From Candidatus Zipacnadia bacterium (GTDB taxonomy: Bacteria; Armatimonadota; Zipacnadia; Zipacnadales; UBA5352): DNA of 64,000 nt. A program made the translations under genes and the position numbers. The DNA lies in the NCBI GenBank assembly GCA_029821735.1, contig JALGSU010000033.1:20973-84972 (forward strand), in the 5' to 3' direction. Positions within the stretch are counted from its first letter, which is position 1. Each line of letters begins with the position of its first letter. Below, in pieces: positions 35,794 to 43,913 of this stretch. Under the pieces are notes generated by a model that worked only from the letters and a program-made list of their open reading frames with translations, was not told where the DNA came from and did not search any database.

Positions 35794-37200
35794 GTGGCTG
35801 CCGAATCACCACGGAACCTGCTAGTATTGCTGTGCGACCAGCTTCAGCCGCACTGCATGAGCCTCTACGGGGGCCCGGTTCCCACCCCGAACATCGAGGC
35901 CCTCGCCGCGCGCGGTGCGGTCTTCGAACGCTACTACTGCGCCCTGCCAATGTGCTCGCCCACTCGCCCGTCGATGATGACCGGGCGCTGGCCCCACCAG
36001 CATGGCGCGATCTGCAACTCCGACAAGCGTTACTCGATGGTCAATGACGATGAGGAGTTGCTCATCGATAGGCTGCAGGATGCCGGCTGCCATGTCGGCT
36101 ACGATGGCGTCTGGCACATCAACCGCACTGCTGCCGCCGACCGTCGCGGCGACTATGCACATTTCGCCTCTGGGCGCTTCCCCTACTTGCTCGAGGGCCA
36201 GATGCTCCGCGAGATGGGGCGCGATCCCGACGAGCAGCGCGCACCCGTCGTCAACAACAGTGATGACGGCCCCGTCGATGCCGCCATATCCGTGCCCGTG
36301 CCCGCCACCTGGACACCAGGTCAGGCCAGCCATCCGGACATGACCCGCGCCGGCCGCATGGCCAGCTTCATCGACCACGCGCCACACGACCGCCCGCTCG
36401 CCGCCTGGTGTTCGCTCGGGGGTCCACACCCACCACTCGTAGTCCCCGACCCGTGGATGAGCATGTTCAACCCGGCCGACATCCCACCGCCGCCAGGCTT
36501 TGACGAGGCCCCCGACACCCTCCCACGAGCCGTCCGCGAAAGCCCGGGCCTGCAGGGCGTGCTCGGCTGGAGCTGGGACGCGTGGGCACCGGCCGTCGCC
36601 GCTTACTATGGCTTCGTCGCTTTCATGGACCACTGCCACGGCGTCGTGCTTGACGCCCTCGAACGCTCCGGGCGGCTCGACAATACCGTGATCATCTTCT
36701 CCACCGACCACGGTGAGATGCTCGGCGCCCACGGCATCTACCAGAAGTTCGTGATGTACGAGCAGTCCACCAGACTGCCCTTCGTCATCGCCGGCCCGGG
36801 CATCGCCCCCGGTCGCCGCGATCAGCTCGCCAGTCAGACCGACATGGCGCCGACGATCCTCGACCTGCTCGGCATGGCGCCTCTCGACCGCGCGTCCGGC
36901 GAGAGCCTCCTGCCGGTGCTCACCGATCCCGCCACGCCCTCTCGCCCATACACTTTCGTCGAATACAATGGCTGGGGCAACGGCGGCTACCAGTCCCGCT
37001 GCGTTGTGGGCCAGCGCTACAAGTATGTCTATGACCACCAGGACTTCGACCAACTCTTCGACCTGCAGACCGACCCGGATGAGTTGGTCAACCTGATCGA
37101 CGATCCGACGCACGCACCTGCGCTCTCCGAGCACCGCGCCGCACTCGCCGCATGGATGCACCGCACCGACGACTTCATACAGCCCATCTTCGCGACCTGA
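35794..37200 (+). CDS. Sulfatase (S1 family)
   Basis: 468 residues with a GTG start behind GGAGG (35782-35786). Formylglycine motif CSPTR at Cys54 (LPMCSPTRPSMMTGRWPHQH). The N-terminal metal site is LLVLLCDQLQPHCMSLYGG (single Asp then Gln), and the C-terminal metal site is VIIFSTDHGEMLGAHGIYQK. FDLQTDPDELVNLIDDP near the end is the usual sulfatase tail. There is no signal peptide. It follows the peroxiredoxin by 33 bases and is followed within 14 bases by the propeller-like gene, so the three could be co-transcribed. Substrate unknown. Confidence 0.9.
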   Translation: MAAESPRNLLVLLCDQLQPHCMSLYGGPVPTPNIEALAARGAVFERYYCALPMCSPTRPSMMTGRWPHQHGAICNSDKRYSMVNDDEELLIDRLQDAGCHVGYDGVWHINRTAAADRRGDYAHFASGRFPYLLEGQMLREMGRDPDEQRAPVVNNSDDGPVDAAISVPVPATWTPGQASHPDMTRAGRMASFIDHAPHDRPLAAWCSLGGPHPPLVVPDPWMSMFNPADIPPPPGFDEAPDTLPRAVRESPGLQGVLGWSWDAWAPAVAAYYGFVAFMDHCHGVVLDALERSGRLDNTVIIFSTDHGEMLGAHGIYQKFVMYEQSTRLPFVIAGPGIAPGRRDQLASQTDMAPTILDLLGMAPLDRASGESLLPVLTDPATPSRPYTFVEYNGWGNGGYQSRCVVGQRYKYVYDHQDFDQLFDLQTDPDELVNLIDDPTHAPALSEHRAALAAWMHRTDDFIQPIFAT

Positions 37201-37214
37201 GAGGAATGATCTCT

Positions 37215-38903
37215 GTGGACATGCTCGACCCGAAACTTCTGCTCATCATGGCCGTTCCGCTACTGCTTCTCGCCACTCACGCAGCCGTTGCCGAGAGCGA
37301 TGACCTCGGCGATGGCTTCCGCCACCACGGCGTTGCCACCCCGGTCAGCAACCATCGCGGCACCACGGTCGCCGTCGATGGCGACGGCCGCAACGTCGTT
37401 CTCGTCTGGCTCTACGACCACCGTGGCGGCTACGCCATCCTCATGATCGACGCCGAGACCGGCGAGGCCGAGCAGTTCGGCACGCCCTACAACTGGCGTG
37501 GCGACGGCCCCTTCGCCTCCATTCTCTCCAGCCGCAATCGCTACTACACGCACTTCGGCAGCCACTTCACCGAGTTCGACCCTGAGAAGCGCGAGTTCAC
37601 CTTCGTGGGCAAGACCGTCCCGCAGATGGCCATGAGCATGACCGAAGATGACAACGGGGTCATCTGGTCATCGACCTATCCCAATAGTGCCGTCGCCTCC
37701 TACAACCCCGAAACCGGCGAGTTCCGTGACTACGGCAATCTCTACGATCAGTCATGGCGCCAGTATCCCCGATACATGGCCGCCGATGATGCCGGCTGGA
37801 TATACTTCAGCATCGGCAGCACCTCCGGGCAGATCATTATCCTTGACCCGGTTTCCGGCGAAGCCCGCCCGGTCGTCCCCGAGGACGAGCGTACGCAGGG
37901 CGCCGGTTACGTCTACCGCGACATGGACGGAAAGGTCTACGGTCAGGGCACCGGCGGCAAGGACAATCCCTGGTACGAACTCTACGCTGGCCAGGCGCGC
38001 AAGCTCAACACACCACCTGAGAAGAACCCCAAGCCCATCATCGCCGGCACTCAGGGCCTCTACCATCGAGACTTCCCCGACGGTGCTCGACTCGGCTCGG
38101 TCGACCTCATCAATCGAGTGATGACCGTCACCGATGCCGGTGCCGACGCGCCCCGCACCGTGCCCTTCGATTACGTCAGCGAGGGCGCGCACGTCATGGG
38201 TCTGTGCACCGCCCCGAACGGAACCATCAGCGGCGGCACCGCCTTCCCGATGCGCTTCTTCAGCTACAGCCCCACCGCTGACGAGTGGGTCCGCCACACC
38301 GCCCTCAGCCAGTGGAACACCGTCACCGCCCTCGGCGACCGCTACTTCGTCGGCGGCTACGGACATGGCATCATGCTCGAGTGGGATCCCTCCCGCGAGT
38401 GGGTCGACACGGTCAAGGGCAACCCCGACTGCAACCCGCTCTTCCTCGCCGAGTGTCCGCCGACGATCAACCGGCCGCACGATCTGCTGGCCCACCCGGA
38501 CGGCAAGTTGGTCATCCTCGCCGGCACGCCCGGCTACGGTTACACCGGCGGCGGCCTCATGATCTGGGACCGCGAGGCCAAGACCAAGACCGTGATCGAG
38601 CACACCGAAATCATCCCTGACCAGTCCACCATGGCCCTGCTCGACCTGCCCGATGGCAAGCTCCTCGGCGGAACCACGATCGCTGCAGGCACTGGCGGCC
38701 AGGTCAAGGCCAGCCTCGCCGAACTCTACATCATGGACCTCGCCACCGGAGCGATCGAGTGGCACGAACGGCGTCGTCGACAACGATCAGTTCTTCGTCT
38801 TCGACCCCGCCAAGCAGGAGGTCGTCCACCAGCAGGCGCTCGAGGCCGAGTTTGGCCGCACCAATGGTCAGCAGGGCCCGCGCGTCTTCATCAACGCCCC
38901 TGA
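37215..38903 (+). CDS. Secreted propeller-like protein, 5' portion of a frameshifted gene
   Basis: The frame is protein-like from the signal peptide (MLDPKLLLIMAVPLLLLATH, ending near AVAES) to GAIEWHE at about 38768; beyond that it reads low-complexity arginine-rich sequence to a stop at 38903, while the real continuation is in another frame (see 38766-39084). The start is uncertain: GTG 37215 is nine bases after GAGGA at 37201-37205; ATG 37206 is too close and ATG 37221 is possible. Blades with turns such as SYNPETGEFRDYG and IILDPVSGEARPV suggest a propeller of the streptogramin-lyase/YncE kind. It follows the sulfatase by 14 bases. Function unknown. Confidence 0.65.
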   Translation: MDMLDPKLLLIMAVPLLLLATHAAVAESDDLGDGFRHHGVATPVSNHRGTTVAVDGDGRNVVLVWLYDHRGGYAILMIDAETGEAEQFGTPYNWRGDGPFASILSSRNRYYTHFGSHFTEFDPEKREFTFVGKTVPQMAMSMTEDDNGVIWSSTYPNSAVASYNPETGEFRDYGNLYDQSWRQYPRYMAADDAGWIYFSIGSTSGQIIILDPVSGEARPVVPEDERTQGAGYVYRDMDGKVYGQGTGGKDNPWYELYAGQARKLNTPPEKNPKPIIAGTQGLYHRDFPDGARLGSVDLINRVMTVTDAGADAPRTVPFDYVSEGAHVMGLCTAPNGTISGGTAFPMRFFSYSPTADEWVRHTALSQWNTVTALGDRYFVGGYGHGIMLEWDPSREWVDTVKGNPDCNPLFLAECPPTINRPHDLLAHPDGKLVILAGTPGYGYTGGGLMIWDREAKTKTVIEHTEIIPDQSTMALLDLPDGKLLGGTTIAAGTGGQVKASLAELYIMDLATGAIEWHERRRRQRSVLRLRPRQAGGRPPAGARGRVWPHQWSAGPARLHQRP

Positions 38904-39084
38904 CGGCGCCATCTACATGCTCTTCCGCAAGGGCATCGCCCAGATCAACACTGAGACGCACGAGATCACGATGCTCATCGAGTCACCGCTGCCGATCGGC
39001 CCTGGCGGGGACATTCTCGATGGCCGCATCTACTTCGCCAGCGGCTCGCACCTCTACTCGTGGGAGATCCCGACTGAGGAGTAA
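38766..39084 (+). CDS. 3' portion of the frameshifted propeller-like gene
   Basis: This frame reads GTNGVVDNDQFFVFDPAKQE, then HQQALEAEFGRTNG and DGRIYFASGSHLYSWEIPTE, ending with TAA at 39082. It supplies the last one to two blades missing from the preceding entry. The change from one frame to the other lies between about 38755 and 38775 and corresponds to a net gain of one base or loss of two. Just downstream is a strong hairpin, confirming that the operon ends here. Confidence 0.7.
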
Positions 39085-39103
39085 GTCCCCTGTCCCGTAC
39101 ACG

Positions 39104-39138
39104 AGCGAGGCGGAGACCACACTGGTCTCCGCCTCGCT
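39104..39138. terminator. Bidirectional hairpin terminator
   Basis: Sixteen perfect base pairs, AGCGAGGCGGAGACCA with TGGTCTCCGCCTCGCT, loop CAC, then GTTTGT. It lies between convergent genes ending at 39084 (+) and 39175 (-). Confidence 0.88.
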
Positions 39139-39174
39139 GTTTGTCCCCACTGACCGTTGCCGTGTGTCGCTGTC

Positions 39175-40467
39175 CTACTCCGCCGCCTTGATCTCCGCCT
39201 CCGCCTCGCCCGCCTCAGCCATCCGTCGCTTCAGCGTCTCGCACAGTTCCGCGCGCACCTCCGCGTAATCCGGGTCGCGCACCAGGTTGCTCTTCTGATG
39301 CGGGTCGGCTTCGTTGTCGTACAGATACTCCTCGAAGTACACGTCGCTCGCCGCCATGCTCTTCAGCGTGCGCACGCACCGCCCGGTCTGGCTCTCGGAA
39401 ATCTGCGCGAACGCCTCCTCCGGCCAGTCCTCCGCCCCAGCCACCATCTCCTGCAGCGCCCGCCCGTGATACACATCAGGCACCGGGATGCCCGCCGCGT
39501 GCAGGAATGTCGCCGGGATATCGATCAGGCTCGCGATCCCGTCCATGACCTGCCCGCCCTCGAAGCCCGGTCCGCAGGCAATCATCGGTATCCGCAGACA
39601 CCCGTCGTGCGGCGAGCGCTTGTACTCGGAGTTCCGGGTGCAGAAGTGCGAGCCGTGGTCGGAGGTGTAGATGATCACCGTATTCTCGCCCACGCCCATC
39701 TCATCGAGCATCGCGCGCACTCGCCCCAAATTCTCGTCGAGGCTGTTGCAGCAGCCGAGGTAGTCGGGGTAGTTCTCGCGCCAGTCGCCCTCGGTGCCCA
39801 CCAGATCGCCTGGCACCTCGAAGTCCGCCCACCGCTCCTTGCTCCCGGTCGGTCCCTCGTAGCGCTTCATGTCGTTCTGGTGATGCGGCTCGATGAATGA
39901 CATAAACAGGAAGAACGGGTCATCGCCCTCGCGCGTCCGGATGAAATCGAGGCCGGCATCGCACACGCAATCCGCCCGATACCGCCCCTCTTCGAACTCG
40001 TACTTGCTGCCATCGGCGTTGAACATATGCCCGTCATACGAGTGCGAGGTGAACTCCAGCACATCCGCCGCCACCCAGTAGTCCTTCCATCCGCCCCGCA
40101 GTTCGGGGGGCACGGGCTTCTCGCGGTTATCCATCTCCGGAGCGTCCGAGGCCAGGTGCCACTTGCCCACATAGCCGACTTCGTAGCCCCAGTCGCTGAA
40201 CCAATGCGCGACGGTCTTCTCATCCTGCGGCAGGTGGATGTTGTTACGCCAGCAGCCGGTGTCGGTGGGGTATTTGCCGGTCTGCAGCGCCGCACGCGCG
40301 GGCCCGCACACTGGCTGGCAGGTGAAGGCGTTTTCGAAGCGCACGCCGTCTGCTGCCATCTGGTCGAGGTTCGGTGTCACATCCAGCGGCTGGCCGTAGC
40401 ACCCGCAGGTATCCCACCGCTGCTGATCGGAGAAGAAGAACACGACGTTCGGTCGGGAGGCGCTCAC
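39175..40467 (-). CDS. Sulfatase (S1 family) with CGPAR active-site motif
   Basis: 430 residues from the GTG at 40467, chosen because the AGGTG site (about 40473-40477) is five bases away, while the TTG at 40473 overlaps it. The motif CGPAR (QPVCGPARAALQTGKYPTD) is the C-x-P-x-R signature with Ala in the fourth position. The metal sites are VVFFFSDQQRWDTCGCYGQ and VIIYTSDHGSHFCTRN. HASQ-type or signal sequences are absent. CDAGLDFIRTREGDDPFFLF and FIEPHHQNDMKRYEGP form the substrate side. This general type occurs in clusters acting on fucan, ulvan or glycosaminoglycan; the exact subfamily needs a database comparison. Confidence 0.9.
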   Translation of the reverse strand: MSASRPNVVFFFSDQQRWDTCGCYGQPLDVTPNLDQMAADGVRFENAFTCQPVCGPARAALQTGKYPTDTGCWRNNIHLPQDEKTVAHWFSDWGYEVGYVGKWHLASDAPEMDNREKPVPPELRGGWKDYWVAADVLEFTSHSYDGHMFNADGSKYEFEEGRYRADCVCDAGLDFIRTREGDDPFFLFMSFIEPHHQNDMKRYEGPTGSKERWADFEVPGDLVGTEGDWRENYPDYLGCCNSLDENLGRVRAMLDEMGVGENTVIIYTSDHGSHFCTRNSEYKRSPHDGCLRIPMIACGPGFEGGQVMDGIASLIDIPATFLHAAGIPVPDVYHGRALQEMVAGAEDWPEEAFAQISESQTGRCVRTLKSMAASDVYFEEYLYDNEADPHQKSNLVRDPDYAEVRAELCETLKRRMAEAGEAEAEIKAAE

Positions 40468-40527
40468 GCGCAATCACCTCGGTCACGTTGATGAGCCGAC
40501 GAAGTCCCGCTTCGCCAGCCCATCGCC

Positions 40528-40651
40528 CCGCTCCTCCCCCGCACCGTAGTCCCGCCCGTGGGCGGGACCCTCGCCTGCGAATGAGGCACCCGCTCCTCCC
40601 CCGCACCGTAGTCCCGCCCACGGGCGGGACCCTCGCCTGCGAATGAGGCAC
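40528..40651. repeat. Two tandem 62-base repeats, each with a GTCCCGCC hairpin
   Basis: Units at 40528-40589 and 40590-40651 are identical except for GT/AC at the hairpin loop (CCCGCCCGTGGGCGGG versus CCCGCCCACGGGCGGG). Each unit contains GCACCGTAG, the hairpin, and CTCGCCTGCGAATGAG. A third, diverged unit follows (GTTACCGTAGCGCAGGCGCC ... GCCTGCGAATGCCG, to about 40700). They fill the gap between a sulfatase and the TIR-QueC gene and look like REP-type elements. Confidence 0.8.
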
Positions 40652-40758
40652 CTCGCCTCCTCGTGTAGTTACCGTAGCGCAGGCGCCCCGCCTGCGAATG
40701 CCGTCACTGACGATCCCGAGGCGCTCCTCCAGGCCCTCCACACCGTCGGCGTCGAGCG

Positions 40759-42684
40759 CTAACCGCTCTCCTTCATCACCATGTCGCGTAGCTTACGGAC
40801 TACGTGCGCGAAAGCTGTGTCACGGTCCCCCCATTTCCTGCTTCTGACTGGTATGGTGCGTTCGGGCAGAGCCTGGAGTTCCCCGAATGGCAGGTGGTTC
40901 CACAAGCAATCTTTGATTATCACAGGGACCACGGTCGCTTCGCCCGCCTCGTGTCGCTCCATGGCTCGCTTCATCTCCACGTCATAGCAGTAGTGAGACG
41001 CGATGAAGTTAGCGCTGACCAACAGGAGTATGATGCTGGCGCTGTTCAGGTGCTCATCAATCTCTCCTTCCCCTTCATTCCCCGGCCCGATTTTTCGGTC
41101 GTACCACGTGTCCACGAGCTTCTCGCGCTCAAGCGCGGTCAGGTGCGTCTTCAGTTGCTCACACATCTTCTCGTCTTCGTGAGAGTACGATATGAAGACC
41201 TCGCGAGCTTCTCGTGCATCAGGCTGCTGGTCATCGACAGCCGGTGGTGCAAGGTATTCGCGGTTCTCGATTACTCTTAGAAGCGTTGAGGTCCCGCGGC
41301 TGCGACGCGGGTCACGGGCGACCTTTAGCATCCGCTGAAGTCCGTGGAGTACCTGCTGCCCGTGGCGTCTCGTCAGTCGCCAAAGCTTGTCTACGGCATC
41401 TCTCTCGTTCAGTCCGGGCATGCCGTCGACGATTGCCACTAGATCTGAGGCCATCGTCTCGTAGAACTCATCCAAGCCATTCTTCTCAAAGCGAGATGCC
41501 TGCTGAACGTACTCGTTCACCCCGGCTCTCACCTCGCGGTCTGCCACCTCCTCCCTGATGAAGTCGGTTGCGTAGCCAGCTTGATCGGAGTCCTCGAGAC
41601 CCGCCGCAAAGGCGGCGAAACGCCGGTCGATGCACTGCGAGCACCCTCCGCACTGTGTTCCCGTGGACGCTTTGAATGTCTTGCTGCATGAGACCGAACT
41701 CGATAGCAGTCCCGTTCCCCCTGATTCGGCCAAGGTCTGCATCACGTCCGTCTTGGTCTTCCAGAGGAAAGGCGTCTCGATCGAGAACTGCTCTCCTTCG
41801 ACTTCCGAGAAGAACTCGCTCAACAACCTGATTGTCCTTGGATGCGTCGTGCGGCTGGCTCTGGCGTTCATCAGGTCCTGTCGCTTGGGGAAGTTGAGCG
41901 AGGTTATCCCGTTCTCGTACGCCCAAATGCGCTTCCGTCCCGTGGCATGCGCAATCGCGTAGGCGATGCTCGCGTACAAAAAGAAGCGGCTTCGCTGACT
42001 CTCCTCTTTCGCTGCTCGTCTGCCGCCCGTCAAATTGCAGCGAAACGCCACGTGCGTCGTTTTGCCCGGCCAATCCCTGTTGATGGCCGTGAGCAATCCC
42101 TGCTGAGTCCGGGTAGTTCCAGGCTGTCCAGAACTGTGACTGACGAGGGTCAGTGGAGCATCGGAGGAGTTGAGATGCTCAAGCGCCCCCGTGAGGGAGT
42201 CCACGCCGCCCGAGAAGAGCGCGACTTCGCTGTCTCCCGCGATCTCGATTCCTTCCTGATCGAGGAGACTAGTCTGGGGGGTCTCGTGTCCCGCCTCGAA
42301 CTCGAAATGTACGTTCTCTTCTCCCGCGAGAAAGCAGAGCAACTCGCCTAGTTGCCGCCCGGCTCCCGAGGCGCACCAGAACTCGTAGTCTCGCACCTTC
42401 ACGCGGAACTGAAGATCGCGCCCCCACGAATGGTACTCGACTGACCTCGGGTCACCTCTACGAATGGATCGGTCGGCGCAGTAGACGTACGCAGCGATCT
42501 CCACCAAGTCCAAGACTCTTGGGGGCAGGTAGTAGACTTCCCGCACGAAGTCAGGCAACCCGATATGGACGTTCGGCTCTGTGGCTTGCCCATCTCGCCA
42601 CTCAAGGGCTTTGACATCCGAGCCGCCGTCTGGCACCGACGCAAGCTGGGCACCGTTGCACAATACTACCCGAGGGCGGCTCAT
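40759..42684 (-). CDS. QatC/QueC-like ATP-pyrophosphatase fused to a C-terminal TIR domain (putative anti-phage protein)
   Basis: 641 residues. After about 140 residues of unassigned sequence, residues 155-360 match the QueC-like enzyme of Qat and type IV CBASS systems: ATP loop ALFSGGVDSLTGALEHL (SGGVDS 158-163), QRSRFFLYASIAYAIAHA, YENGITSLNFPKR, ASRTTHPRTIRLL, TPFLWKTKTDVM, and zinc ligands Cys333, Cys345, Cys348, Cys351 (TQCGGCSQCIDRR). After a helical linker (360-490), residues 495-600 are a TIR domain: VFISYSHEDEKMCEQL, WYDRKIGPGNEGEGEIDEHL, and SHYCYDVEMKRAM with the putative catalytic Glu570. TIR domains usually cleave NAD or make signalling nucleotides upon infection. The start overlaps the upstream gene by four bases. 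Base use is less GC-biased than in neighbouring genes, suggesting transfer. Confidence 0.82.
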   Translation of the reverse strand: MSRPRVVLCNGAQLASVPDGGSDVKALEWRDGQATEPNVHIGLPDFVREVYYLPPRVLDLVEIAAYVYCADRSIRRGDPRSVEYHSWGRDLQFRVKVRDYEFWCASGAGRQLGELLCFLAGEENVHFEFEAGHETPQTSLLDQEGIEIAGDSEVALFSGGVDSLTGALEHLNSSDAPLTLVSHSSGQPGTTRTQQGLLTAINRDWPGKTTHVAFRCNLTGGRRAAKEESQRSRFFLYASIAYAIAHATGRKRIWAYENGITSLNFPKRQDLMNARASRTTHPRTIRLLSEFFSEVEGEQFSIETPFLWKTKTDVMQTLAESGGTGLLSSSVSCSKTFKASTGTQCGGCSQCIDRRFAAFAAGLEDSDQAGYATDFIREEVADREVRAGVNEYVQQASRFEKNGLDEFYETMASDLVAIVDGMPGLNERDAVDKLWRLTRRHGQQVLHGLQRMLKVARDPRRSRGTSTLLRVIENREYLAPPAVDDQQPDAREAREVFISYSHEDEKMCEQLKTHLTALEREKLVDTWYDRKIGPGNEGEGEIDEHLNSASIILLLVSANFIASHYCYDVEMKRAMERHEAGEATVVPVIIKDCLWNHLPFGELQALPERTIPVRSRKWGDRDTAFAHVVRKLRDMVMKESG

Positions 42685-43460
42685 GAGCCGACACCCTCTT
42701 GCGCCATCTCATCGCGCAGTTTCGTGAACGCATGGCTGACGAAGCCGTGCACCTGCGATCTGGATGGCATGCCGTTGGGCGCATGCTTGTTGAACCAGCC
42801 TGCGGCGAACGATTGTGTGATGCGTGAGGTCTCGAACGCGTGCTGTGAGACGTCCTCGACATGGGCCTCGAGATCGGCACGCATCTGGTCACGGTGGGAT
42901 AGGGTGGGCGCTACCTGGGACGCTTCTCGCTCGAGGAAATACCGGAGGTAGCGCTCTACGAACTTGCCGAAGAAAAGACGGGACAACTCGCAGAAGCCAG
43001 CGCCCTCGCCCAGCTTGGCCCAAGTCTTGTCCGCACTGTCGAAGTCCTCGAAGAGGCTTCTGTCTTGGGCACGGTGGCTTTGATACCAGAGAACCAGAGC
43101 GTCTGCACCCGCCGCGGCCGAGATGTCACGGTACTCCGCTTGCGCGCCCGTCTCCGCCAATCGGGCATGCAAGGCTGCGGCCAAGCGCAGGGGAGTGAGT
43201 TTGCTGCCGCTGTCCGCTCCCACCGGCCGAGCGACGTTGCCTGTCTCCAACGCAGCAACGGCCAGCTCAACTAGGAAAGCGAATGCGGCAAGAGGCGCCG
43301 GGTCATCTTCGAGATGCTCAAACTGTCGCTGGACTGCCTTCAATGTCTCGGTGGCAAGGCCCCCAACGTCGAACTCGCCGCCGCTGAGGTCTGCGATTTC
43401 CTCGACGATGTCTCGCCACTTTTGGCTCTTCGGCAACATGCCAGTGCGCTCGTGTCCCAT
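42681..43460 (-). CDS. Met-Gly-starting helical protein, putative QatB-like partner of the QueC-TIR protein
   Basis: 259 residues starting MGHERTGMLPKSQKWRDIVE. Removal of Met would expose Gly2 on a short flexible tail followed by a Trp-containing helix, the same arrangement as in QatB-like proteins. The rest is helical: FAFLVELAVAALETG, LTPLRLAAALHARLAE, and FCELSRLFFGKFVERYLRYF. No enzymatic motif is seen. The stop overlaps the start of the QueC-TIR gene (ATGA), so both products are made together. In related systems the QueC-like enzyme is reported to attach a deazaguanine to the N-terminal glycine of its partner; I infer that this protein may be the substrate here. ATG 43460 is preferred to ATG 43439 for that reason and for the GGGG upstream. 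Confidence 0.6.
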   Translation of the reverse strand: MGHERTGMLPKSQKWRDIVEEIADLSGGEFDVGGLATETLKAVQRQFEHLEDDPAPLAAFAFLVELAVAALETGNVARPVGADSGSKLTPLRLAAALHARLAETGAQAEYRDISAAAGADALVLWYQSHRAQDRSLFEDFDSADKTWAKLGEGAGFCELSRLFFGKFVERYLRYFLEREASQVAPTLSHRDQMRADLEAHVEDVSQHAFETSRITQSFAAGWFNKHAPNGMPSRSQVHGFVSHAFTKLRDEMAQEGVGS

Positions 43461-43913
43461 GGCATCGCCCCCATGCTAATACACAGCCCCGCTCACACGT
43501 TACCACCCCAAGTATTGAATTCACCCCACTGTGTATGTGCACCTGCATAGTCAAGTGAGATTAGTATGGCGAACACTAGAGGCAGCGTCCATTCTCTGAC
43601 CTTCGGTGGCCGAGCCGGTCGACCGATCACTGCGCAGTCCCTTAAGATATGCTTCCAGAGGGTGGGCCATTAGTCACTCTCCCGCTCGCCGCCCGATTCT
43701 TTTTCCCCGGCACTTCGTCCGAAGAGACGATTCGCCGTCCGCCTCTCAGCACCTCGCGCCTCAAGAACCCTCCCTGATCCGGTAACCCCCGTTAAATAAC
43801 AAGGCGCGGGTGTTAGAGACCCGCGCCTGTCATATCATCGCCCACAATCGGCCACTTAACAAGCGCCCCCCGCCATCCCCCGAAATACCTTGTGAGCTGT
43901 TAACTACCAGTTG
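43461..43913. other. Intergenic region upstream of the QueC-TIR operon, apparently gene-free
   Basis: 453 bases between the Met-Gly gene start and the end of the DUF4349 gene. I found no protein-like frame. The complement of 43547-43552 is TTGACT, a possible -35 box for the two-gene operon, but no good -10 follows at 16-18 bases. A terminator hairpin lies at 43791-43828. The sequence is visibly more AT-rich than average around 43480-43660. Confidence 0.4.
43791..43828 (-). terminator. Rho-independent terminator of the DUF4349 gene
   Basis: On the minus strand the stem AGGCGCGGGT/ACCCGCGCCT (loop CTCTAAC; 43802-43828) is followed by TGTTATTTAAC. It lies about 85 bases past the stop at 43914. 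Confidence 0.75.

Noticed and set aside
40528..40651. Possible CRISPR array
   Set aside because: Two adjacent, nearly identical 62-base units without unique spacers, each with its own internal hairpin; this is a tandem REP-like repeat and no cas gene is present.
40759..43460. Complete Qat (QatABCD) or type IV CBASS operon
   Set aside because: No KAP-type ATPase, TatD-like nuclease, CD-NTase or other Cap gene is adjacent; only the QueC-TIR and Met-Gly genes are present.
42681..43460. Restriction endonuclease or toxin identity for the Met-Gly protein
   Set aside because: No PD-(D/E)xK, HNH or RNase motif could be seen in its helical sequence.
43461..43560. Promoter for the QueC-TIR operon using TTGACT on the minus strand
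   Set aside because: The -35-like hexamer has no acceptable -10 at the right distance, so it is mentioned only as a possibility.
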